From Zelonia costaricensis (Eukaryota > Euglenozoa > Kinetoplastea > Trypanosomatida > Trypanosomatidae), in assembly GCA_030849075.1 (NCBI GenBank), contig JASAOO010002870.1, positions 1-12,003 of the forward strand: a DNA stretch of 12,003 nt, given 5' to 3'. The notes under the pieces are model-generated. The model saw only the letters and a list, made by a program, of their open reading frames with translations. It had not been told where the DNA came from and searched no databases. Each line of letters opens with the position of its first letter. Positions within the stretch are counted from its first letter, which is position 1. This document shows positions 7,501 through 12,003 of the stretch, piece by piece. The translations under genes were made by a program, and so were the position numbers.

Positions 7501-8690
7501 CGGGGAGTTTGCCGCCGCGGCGGCGGCGGTACGGCCTTTGCACCGCTCTGCGCACTCGGCCTCTGCGGCGCCGTCGCGTCCACACTAAGCCCGCTCTTCC
7601 CTGGGCTGCGGGGCTTCGGCACAGACGAGGACGGAGGCGGGCTGCCTGGCCGCACTGGTGGTCGTCGCGGACTCACCGCCGCGCCAGTCGCAACGCGATC
7701 CACAGCTTGGCCCGGTGGCACCTTCGGCGCAGCGGGTGCGGCGGGTGCAGCCTTCGGTGCAGCAGGCGCAGCGGGTGCAGCGGGTGCAGCGGGTGCAGCG
7801 GGTGCAGCGGGTGCAGCGGGTGCGGCGGGTGCGGCGGGTGCAGCGGGTGCAGCGGGTGCGGCCCTCGGCGCCTCCGGTGCAGCAGGTGCGGCGGGTGCAG
7901 CCTTCGGCGCCTCCGGTGCAGCGGGTGCGGCAGGTGCGGCCTTCGGCGCCTCCGGTGCAGCAGGTGCAGCAGGTGCGGCCTTCGGCGCCTCCGGTGCAGC
8001 AGGTGCAGCAGGTGCAGCCTTCGGCGCCTCCGGTGCAGCGGGTGCAGCAGGTGCAGCCTTCGGCGCCTCCGGTGCAGCGGGTGCAGCAGGTGCAGCCTTC
8101 GGCGCCTCCGGTGCAGCGGGTGCAGCGGGTGCAGCCTTCGGCGCCTCCGGTGCAGTGGGTGCGGCGGGTGCAGCCTTCGGCGCCTCCGGTGCTGCGGGTG
8201 CAGCAGGTGCGGCCTTCGGCGCCTCCGGCGCAGCGGGTGCGGCGGGTGCAGCCTTCGGCGCCTCCGGTGCAGCGGGTGCNGGTGCAGCGGGTGCAGCGGG
8301 TGCGGCGGGTGCGGCGGGTGCAGCGGGTGCGGCAGGTGCGGCCTTCGGCGCCTCCGGTGCAGCAGGTGCAGCGGGTGCGGCTTTCTGCGTCTCCGGTGCG
8401 GCAGGTGCGGCGGGCGCAGCCTTCGGCGCCTCCGGTGCAGCAGGTGCGGCGGGTGCAGCCTTCGGCGCCTCCGGTGCAGCGGGTGCGGCGGGTGCGGCCT
8501 TCGGCGCCTCCGGTGCAGCAGGTGCGGCGGGTGCAGCCTTCGGCGACGCGAGTGTGACTGGAACTTCAGGAATCACCGGCTGTGCGGCGGCGTCCGCGGC
8601 GCTTGCAGAGGAGCTCATGAAACGGAGGTGGCGGGCGACGGGCGCAGTGGCGCCAACGCGCCCCAAGAGGCGCTGCTGCACGCGTCGCAT
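4521..8690 (-). CDS. Mitochondrial trifunctional enzyme alpha subunit-like protein with Ala/Pro repeat tether; probable pseudoenzyme
   Basis: This encodes 1389 aa from the ATG at 8690-8688; the frame extends to a TTG at 8756, an unlikely start. Residues 1-24 (MRRVQQRLLGRV and on) are Arg-rich, without acids, and amphipathic: a mitochondrial presequence. A 13-residue repeat array fills about 45-325, and a Pro-rich, polyproline-containing linker about 325-640. Residues about 644-870 look like a crotonase (enoyl-CoA hydratase) fold, including a GAE at 775-777 where hydratases have G-L-E, and an FPSCRVGLFP segment. Residues about 880-1389 resemble the 3-hydroxyacyl-CoA dehydrogenase part: an LGPFQLADAYG segment (about 1187-1197) like the family's GPxxLxDxxG, and a final helical domain (about 1290-1345). 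The order matches the trifunctional alpha subunit of fatty-acid beta-oxidation, normally about 760 aa. The second hydratase Glu is Ser820, and I find neither a Rossmann GxGxxG nor an HxFxP motif. My inference is a catalytically dead, perhaps structural, mitochondrial paralogue. X near residue 137 reflects the ambiguous base at 8280. Confidence 0.8.
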   Translation of the reverse strand: MRRVQQRLLGRVGATAPVARHLRFMSSSASAADAAAQPVIPEVPVTLASPKAAPAAPAAPEAPKAAPAAPAAPEAPKAAPAAPAAPEAPKAAPAAPAAPETQKAAPAAPAAPEAPKAAPAAPAAPAAPAAPAAPAAXAPAAPEAPKAAPAAPAAPEAPKAAPAAPAAPEAPKAAPAAPTAPEAPKAAPAAPAAPEAPKAAPAAPAAPEAPKAAPAAPAAPEAPKAAPAAPAAPEAPKAAPAAPAAPEAPKAAPAAPAAPEAPKAAPAAPAAPEAPRAAPAAPAAPAAPAAPAAPAAPAAPAAPAAPAAPAAPKAAPAAPAAPKVPPGQAVDRVATGAAVSPRRPPVRPGSPPPSSSVPKPRSPGKSGLSVDATAPQRPSAQSGAKAVPPPPRRQTPRAPPAEATADPSARPRQVPRAPTAPAAPAPPPPPPPPAPSPSAAPPPPPPPLASAAHTDIAPPSTRGAAAEAGDLFEALRPSLSTRVDAAVRQAKAAHPLRVPPAPRAEQLELHVLEDTAAEAEAGSAKTADGAAGDAPGDWASMVRKEKLQPMPPAFAASIDQHEIPAELGGSGGTADAAAGELPAEPAIEPTATTPPASSIPPHAFEGPPVERLPRDVLARGTAGRGDHAEGTACDEEEAAAGSCVGVSWSATSQRHTIAVQMRHPPASAMACVRAVAEALDAVEARCTAVLAELDAAEAGAEAAAAPAIVVTWSALPHCAFFSAAASPAALPLAQRQAYAAAKEAVVGRFHALTARLARRARFVAVAGSGAVLDFGAEVFFACGERRLTLPLSATRTRELDGAATASLLPTHSVTAVGFPSCRVGLFPSTATLVALQRLCGSLHTVKWVPALHTYDAASLADVGLLHLVNSGADALRGSRSEAGATTGATRQWARKLEDFALRRVCQTADQRRWVMETLLWSSEFSEARHRRELGGDLTAEMADGWYDYAVEALCRNTPPPRPPDHPADAAESDSAADLRPLLATPPCRGAAHAVRTYAGAMRRPLPPLPHHRFLAFPHSQRALWAEKMRTLAATPESAGAAVLLDCSDAAVMDTLDLVEAHLVRTAVQQARLPYLNLVLVGEAAAAQSVLARVPCAAVVSPAAAFCEVGRASAQQVRLFATPQWPTDLQQDTLVAALTYVQQRRTPHVVAAGAAPQRLLLALLGEAVALAQTLPAAGEIEAAATSQLRLRLGPFQLADAYGTTAIAGMAAEERLRTTAASAALAPAPVALLESCTRSMAREGLLGARGIRGGFYGPAVAPTAPGSAAPALLREAVLGAFVRRHATPALISDRLRAAVVNAACDLLVRGEVQHVDDIDLLSMSALGWREETGGVLYQVDQLGEEGLPRLVARMADLAVSGAAPHLSPHPLLLRMVERKVRFANLATSGLL
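7366..7432 (-). repeat. Polyproline-coding GGC/GGA-rich low-complexity tract
   Basis: Inside the trifunctional-enzyme-like gene this stretch encodes two polyproline blocks of 8 and 7 residues, separated by APSPSAAP. On the plus strand it is a run of GGC, GGT and GGA triplets. Polyproline blocks extend the tether as a stiff left-handed helix and can slow ribosomes. Confidence 0.8.
7729..8549 (-). repeat. In-frame 39-bp tandem repeat array encoding PEAPKAAPAAPAA
   Basis: The array lies within the trifunctional-enzyme-like gene. The 39-bp unit recurs with exact spacing at plus-strand positions of about 7902, 7941, 7980, 8019, 8058, 8097, 8136, 8175, 8214 and 8253, and again at 8341, 8380, 8419, 8458 and 8497. 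Variants are PEAPR (about 7863), PETQK (about 8380) and one APT for APA. I count about 16 units in all. Between 7760 and 7860, and around 8270-8340, the unit shrinks to a 9-bp sub-repeat (GGTGCAGCG and variants) encoding AAP. Copies differ mainly by GCA/GCG at third positions, suggesting homogenisation by slippage or unequal exchange. The period is a multiple of three, so the frame survives copy-number change. Confidence 0.95.
8280..8280. other. Ambiguous base (N) inside the repeat array
   Basis: A single N falls inside the 9-bp AAP sub-repeat. The flanking bases show a break in the periodicity: GGTGCN runs straight into GGTGCAGCG, so three bases of the expected sub-repeat are absent. The reading frame is kept. 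This suggests a join between contigs or an unresolved repeat, so the copy number is uncertain. Confidence 0.9.
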
Positions 8691-8854
8691 CTGACGGCGT
8701 ACTGTGGGATTAGGCGAGGTGACTGGGGCCCGCAGCGAGTGCGCTGGCGGGGTCAAGTATGTGTGGGAGTGGGGGCGACAAGGCCGCGGGTGGGCGTGGC
8801 GACAGATGGGTCAACTCGTTGCCCCGCGGTGGCTGCGAAGCACGTGTGACGGGA

Positions 8855-8890
8855 CTGTGTAAAGAATGGTGGCAAAGGGAGGGCAAGCGA
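8855..8890 (-). promoter_or_regulatory. Candidate spliced-leader acceptor of the trifunctional-enzyme-like gene
   Basis: The minus strand reads CCCTCCCTTTGCCACC then ATTCTTTACACAG, ending in AG at 8856-8855. The spliced mRNA would begin near 8854 and carry a 5' UTR of about 164 nt. A nearer alternative is the AG at 8745-8744, preceded by a C-rich tract (8746-8775), which would leave about 53 nt. Both support the ATG at 8690 as the start. Confidence 0.45.
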
Positions 8891-9138
8891 AGCGCAAGAG
8901 CGCAGCGGCCACTTGTACAGACGGTAGCGGGACAACACCGGAGCTGTGTCGTCAGCCTCTGCGTCGACGATGCACAGTGTCCGAGCAGCGGAGCGGTGTG
9001 AGGCGAGAGTCGGACAAGAGAGAGAAGATGGAGCACCTCCGTCTTGGTGGGACTGACATCGCAAGGAGTCGCGGCGATCGCTGAAGACTCCGCAGCTCCT
9101 TCGGCGCTTCCCTCACCCGCGCCTGATACAAAGCAAGC

Positions 9139-9155
9139 TGTGTGTGTGTGTGTGT
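9139..9155. repeat. (TG)n dinucleotide repeat
   Basis: This is an uninterrupted TG run on the plus strand, CA in the transcript, within the probable 3' UTR of the hydrolase gene. Confidence 0.85.
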
Positions 9156-9246
9156 ATTGCCTCTTTTGGGTGACGCGACTCCTGTTCGTCGAATCCGCGC
9201 GTTGCGTGTCTGCGACGAGCGCTTGCCGCTGCTTTTCCTTGGGCAC

Positions 9247-9271
9247 GTGTGTGTGTGTGTGTGGGTGGGTG
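9247..9271. repeat. (GT)n dinucleotide repeat with GGGT steps
   Basis: A second GT run lies about 100 bases from the first, ending in GTGGGTGGGTG. It is CA-rich in the transcript and lies in the same probable 3' UTR. Confidence 0.8.
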
Positions 9272-9522
9272 TCTGTTTCCGGCCGGTTCTTGTGTCGTGG
9301 ACGTATGTCGCCCGTCGGGGAGAAGCCGTCTGCGGCGCTGGGCCGGCCGCAGGAGGACGAGGCGGTGACAACGGAGGATGGCAAGGAGCCATCACAAGGG
9401 AGGGAAGCGCTGTTGGCCGTGAACGGAGGGGGGAGGGGTGTCGCGCACTCTCTCTTCAAGCTCCTCCTCCTCCCCCTTTCCAGCGACGCGCACGCAGCGC
9501 AGGTGTGACCGCGGCTGCTCCG

Positions 9523-10848
9523 CTACTCGGTCTTGTCCTTCCCGGACCGCACCGCGTGCTGGAAGATGTGCAGCGGAAAGTCGACCAAAAAGTCGCCGCA
9601 CTGCCCCAGCGCGTCGATCGGGCCCGGCAGAAACGAGAGGTGCCCGCCGACCGGCGTCTCCACGTACACGACGTTCGGGTGTGCGTCGGCGAGTGCCTGC
9701 CACTCTGCGATGTCGTGGGAGTTGCCGGTGATGGGGTCGTTCCGCGCCGCGAGGCACACGACAGGCAGAGACGCGTCAAGCTGCTCAAGCCATTTGAAGG
9801 CGGCGGCGTCCTTGTAGTAGCCGGCGGCGCCCTCCTCGTAGCCGAAGTGCGGCGCCACGAGGTGCTCGTTAAAGTCGTTCACGTTCGTGAGCTTGTCCAG
9901 CATCTCCACAAGGTGCGTCTTGTCGCGTATGTGCGGCAGGCCGGGCACGCCCTGGGCGAGGACGGCCGCGTGCTTCATCGCGTACTTCCTCAGCGCGTCC
10001 AGCATCGGCCGTTGGTAGTAGAAGTGGCTGTTGGCAATCGCGTCGGCGTGCGTGAACATGTTGTAGGGGGCCTCCATGCTGACCAACGCCCTCACCGGGA
10101 ACCCGCCGCGGTAGCGCGAAGGGTCGGCCTTGAAGGCGCTGAACTCCTCCACACTCGCTTTCATGATGGTGGTGCCCCCGGCGCTGAAGCCGAGCAGGAA
10201 TAGCGGCAAGTCTTCACCGAAGCGGGCACGCAGTGCGTCGCGCGTGAGTAGGCGCTGCATGACAACCCGAACGTCTTGCGTGAAGGTGATGCAGGTCAAC
10301 CGCGGCTGCGTGAGAGGGGCCGAGCCCATGCCGCGTGGCACGAGGAGGCACACGTGGAAGCCCCTGGACACGGCGCCTCGCGCCATCCGCTGCACGAACG
10401 GCGTCTGGCCGTAGTTGCCCACACCAGGGATCATGAAGATGACGCCCTTCGCCTCCGCCCCCTCCGGCACCTTGAGCCACTCGAGGCAGATTGGGTTGCC
10501 GTCAAGGCTCTCGGGCAGCTCCCGCTCGTACGCCACGCGGCGACTCACCGCCATGGCGCCCACGACGGTGTGGATGTCGCCGTGGTAGAGCGGGCCGCGG
10601 TACAGCATGTCTTTGCTCAGCCCAAACGTCTGCAGCAGCCGCGCTCCCGCCGCAGGGTGGGTGCGGGACGTCACCACCGCGATGCCGCGCTCACTCGCCG
10701 ACGCGTAGGTTAGGGGGCGGCGGCCGGTGGCGAGCTGCCACAGCGTCACCGGCAGCTTCACCAGCAGCGTGTGCACCCATCGCGGGATGAGGTAGAGGAA
10801 CACGTGGGCAAACGTGTGGATGAGGAAGAACTTCACTTGATCGAGCAT
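9523..10848 (-). CDS. Membrane-anchored alpha/beta hydrolase, ABHD1/ABHD3/YheT type
   Basis: This encodes 441 aa, with ATG at 10848-10846 and TAG at 9525-9523. The frame is open to a GTG at 11010, but that extension is Pro/His/Arg-rich and reads like translated UTR. Residues 5-39 are hydrophobic and amphipathic, probably a membrane anchor. The hydrolase fold follows: an oxyanion-type loop PGVGNYG at 141-147, a conserved PRGMGSAPLT segment at 171-180, the nucleophile elbow GFSAGG with Ser222, Asp371 in AARNDPI, and His403 in GGHLSF, making a complete triad in correct order. The layout and length fit the ABHD1/3, plant EMB8 and bacterial YheT group; characterised members act on lipids and acyl esters (ABHD3 is a phospholipase; yeast Eht1/Eeb1 act on ethyl esters). 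Likely a lipid esterase, acyltransferase or phospholipase on an internal membrane; the substrate is unknown. It is transcribed just before the trifunctional-enzyme-like gene. Confidence 0.9.
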   Translation of the reverse strand: MLDQVKFFLIHTFAHVFLYLIPRWVHTLLVKLPVTLWQLATGRRPLTYASASERGIAVVTSRTHPAAGARLLQTFGLSKDMLYRGPLYHGDIHTVVGAMAVSRRVAYERELPESLDGNPICLEWLKVPEGAEAKGVIFMIPGVGNYGQTPFVQRMARGAVSRGFHVCLLVPRGMGSAPLTQPRLTCITFTQDVRVVMQRLLTRDALRARFGEDLPLFLLGFSAGGTTIMKASVEEFSAFKADPSRYRGGFPVRALVSMEAPYNMFTHADAIANSHFYYQRPMLDALRKYAMKHAAVLAQGVPGLPHIRDKTHLVEMLDKLTNVNDFNEHLVAPHFGYEEGAAGYYKDAAAFKWLEQLDASLPVVCLAARNDPITGNSHDIAEWQALADAHPNVVYVETPVGGHLSFLPGPIDALGQCGDFLVDFPLHIFQHAVRSGKDKTE

Positions 10849-11733
10849 GGTGATCGGGCACAAGGTGCGCACAGCGGGTGGGGGACGATCAAGTTCAGAC
10901 TGCGTGGGCAGAGAAGTGAGTTCCCTCACCCACTGGCCCGCTTGCCTTCTTTTCTTCTCGAGGACGTATGTGTGTGGATGTGGATGAGTGTAGGTGCTCA
11001 CAGGAGACACAAGATGTCAGCACAACCGCGTTGAATAATGAGGTGCGGGGTGCGCGCCACAGCAGCGAGCACTTCTCCGCGCGCAAGTCACTGTGCGGCA
11101 GGCGACAGAACACGTGCGGCGCCGTCACACGCATGCACGGAAATAAAGGGAGGTGGTGAGAGTGAACGGAGACGGGGGAGCGCACATCGTTGCAAGCCGG
11201 CCAACACCCGCACCCCTGCCCGACGTAGAGCCAGCAGTGTCGACTCGGCTGGTCACCACAAAACGGGGAGGCGCACCACGCGGATGCCTCATGGGACGCG
11301 GTGCGAGCGTCGACACCGGGTGCCGGCGCTCCTCACCCGAGGTGCGAGGAAGGGAGTGGAAGAGGAGGAGTGACGTAACGACGCACTTCGCTCCCACGCC
11401 TCCAAAGCGAGACATGCCAGCGTTGTGGGGAGCTTGAGAGCAAGTCGCTGCCGCACATGCAGCTCAGCTGCTTTTTTCTTTCTTGTCTTCCCTCCACCCT
11501 CTCCGCCCAAAGTGACGCTGACCTCTCGACGCCCAGGGGGGCGGGCGCAGAGTGGGTTGGGGGCAAGACGACGAGAGCAAGCGCGGTCCACGCGGCGTGC
11601 GCGCCAACGCGCCCACCACCGCAGGCACGCACGGCATGGCCGGAGAATGACAGGAGACAATCAAAGATCAAATGAAAAAAGGAGGTACCCATCCGAGGCC
11701 TGCAGCGACGGCGCTCTGATGCGGCGGTGACGC
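10849..11733. other. Intergenic region: 5' UTR of the hydrolase gene and 3' UTR of the small membrane-protein gene
   Basis: I see no credible gene in this 885-bp stretch. It has a GT/GA-rich patch at 10965-10990, a purine tract at 11147-11189 (polypyrimidine on the transcribed strand), another at 11341-11372, and a plus-strand pyrimidine tract at 11469-11510. Overlapping open frames are Arg/Ser/Pro-rich shadows. A degenerate SIDER retroposon could be hidden here; I cannot confirm or exclude it by eye. Confidence 0.55.
10900..10920 (-). promoter_or_regulatory. Candidate spliced-leader acceptor of the hydrolase gene
   Basis: The minus strand reads CACTTCTCTGCCCACGCAG, ending in AG at 10901-10900. 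This gives a 5' UTR of about 51 nt before the ATG at 10848. A more distant option is the AG at 11092-11091, the first AG after the long pyrimidine tract at 11189-11147, which would give about 242 nt. Confidence 0.42.
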
Positions 11734-12003
11734 CTACATCTTGATGCCGTAGCGCGACGGCTTCGGCCCGAGCTTGAGGGCCATGTCGTAGGCGACGAGG
11801 ATGATGACAGGGATGACAATGGCGCCGCAGCACGCGACCGGCGGGATGCCGTACATCTTGTCGCGGTACTCGTTGAGGTCGACGGGGTCGAAGTGGCGCA
11901 GGAGCGCAAAGGTGAGGAGGGACACAAGAGTGGCCCACACGGGGGCAAACGGGTAGGTGAGGAACATGGCACGCAGCGTCTTGATGTGCTCGTGTTTCAC
12001 CCT
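11734..12003 (-). CDS. Small two-helix membrane protein, possibly 5'-truncated by the window edge
   Basis: The frame ends in TAG at 11736-11734 and is open to the right edge without a stop, so the start may lie beyond 12003. The first ATG inside the window is at 11967-11965 and would give 77 aa; the residues before it (VKHEHIKTLRA) look plausibly coding. Two hydrophobic segments are visible, APVWATLVSLLTFALL and, about 20 residues later, ACCGAIVIPVIILVAYDMAL, joined by a charged loop with HFDPVDLNEYRDKMYG. The tail is basic (KLGPKPSRYGIKM). Length, a two-helix hairpin and a basic tail would suit a small organellar or respiratory-complex subunit, but I do not recognise a family and claim no function. 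Confidence 0.7.
   Translation of the reverse strand, partial: RVKHEHIKTLRAMFLTYPFAPVWATLVSLLTFALLRHFDPVDLNEYRDKMYGIPPVACCGAIVIPVIILVAYDMALKLGPKPSRYGIKM

Larger units (their letters stand above)
8691..9522. other. Intergenic region: 5' UTR of the trifunctional-enzyme-like gene and 3' UTR of the hydrolase gene
   Basis: No credible gene. The longest minus-strand frame (8710-9459) starts at a TTG, is Ser/Thr/Arg/Pro-rich and includes a Thr-His run that is the translated dinucleotide repeat. The stretch holds two GT tracts, a purine tract at 9004-9034 and a pyrimidine-rich patch at about 9449-9483 on the plus strand, next to the hydrolase stop codon. Confidence 0.6.

Noticed and set aside
7729..8549. 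Regular repeat array considered as a CRISPR or satellite array
   Set aside because: There are no unique spacers; units are contiguous 39-mers that keep a reading frame inside a long gene with flanking domains.
7249..8694. 481-aa Gly/Ala-rich plus-strand open frame resembling a structural repeat protein
   Set aside because: Its GAAGAA pattern is only the reverse complement of the AAP-coding repeat. There is no sensible start context and no unique domain.
6258..8849. 863-aa plus-strand open frame across the trifunctional-enzyme-like gene
   Set aside because: It is the complement of the repeat array and of very GC-rich coding sequence; the 39-bp repeat leaves several frames open at once. Its product is Cys/Arg/Gly/Ser-biased with no domain, and it lies on the strand opposite to all supported genes.
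8710..9459. 249-aa minus-strand open frame upstream of the trifunctional-enzyme-like gene
   Set aside because: It starts at TTG, translates a dinucleotide repeat into Thr/His, and has no domain signal.
9142..10203. 353-aa plus-strand open frame opposite the hydrolase gene
   Set aside because: It begins in a GT repeat and runs antisense to an intact Ser-Asp-His hydrolase; composition only.
10849..11010. N-terminal extension of the hydrolase to a GTG at 11010
   Set aside because: The extension is Pro/His/Arg-rich with no conservation signal, and a plausible acceptor at 10901-10900 lies inside it.
11220..11370. Possible SIDER/DIRE-type degenerate retroposon in a 3' UTR
   Set aside because: The region has the right setting for Leishmania, but I could not recognise a signature or target-site duplication by eye. 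A covariance or HMM search for SIDER1/2 would decide.

Overview
The window looks like nuclear chromosomal DNA of a trypanosomatid, most likely Leishmania or a close relative. The evidence is direct: the sequence is very GC-rich, every credible gene is intronless, and all five lie on the minus strand. They are separated by roughly 700-900 bp gaps rich in (GT)n/(CA)n runs and homopurine tracts. On the transcribed (minus) strand those purine tracts are polypyrimidine tracts followed by AG, the layout of spliced-leader trans-splice acceptors. The genes are therefore read as part of one directional polycistronic unit running right to left; no promoter is expected or seen.

Layout in transcription order (right to left): (1) 11734-12003, the 3' part of a small two-helix membrane protein whose start may lie off the right edge. 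(2) 9523-10848, a 441-aa membrane-anchored alpha/beta hydrolase of the ABHD1/ABHD3/YheT type with an intact Ser-Asp-His triad. (3) 4521-8690, a 1389-aa protein with a mitochondrial-type presequence, a long Ala/Pro tandem repeat (13-residue unit PEAPKAAPAAPAA), a proline-rich linker, and a C-terminal half resembling the alpha subunit of the mitochondrial trifunctional (beta-oxidation) enzyme but apparently lacking key active-site residues. (4) 2794-3798, a 334-aa protein with two diverged copies of a short FAM13A-like helical motif joined by a low-complexity Ala/Gly/Ser linker. (5) 716-1990, a 424-aa ankyrin-repeat protein with a C-terminal CxC-x8-CxC cysteine cluster. Positions 1-715 hold the 3' flank of gene 5 and probable trans-splicing signals for the next gene, off the left edge.

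The genes share a transcript but not an obvious pathway. Genes 2 and 3 both suggest lipid or acyl metabolism, but co-location in a trypanosomatid polycistron is weak evidence of joint function. The most unusual object is gene 3: a probable inactive relative of the trifunctional enzyme alpha subunit, held behind an Ala/Pro tether of roughly 280 residues. Its repeat array contains one ambiguous base (8280), where the assembly may have miscounted copies. No tRNA, rRNA, CRISPR array or complete mobile element was recognised.
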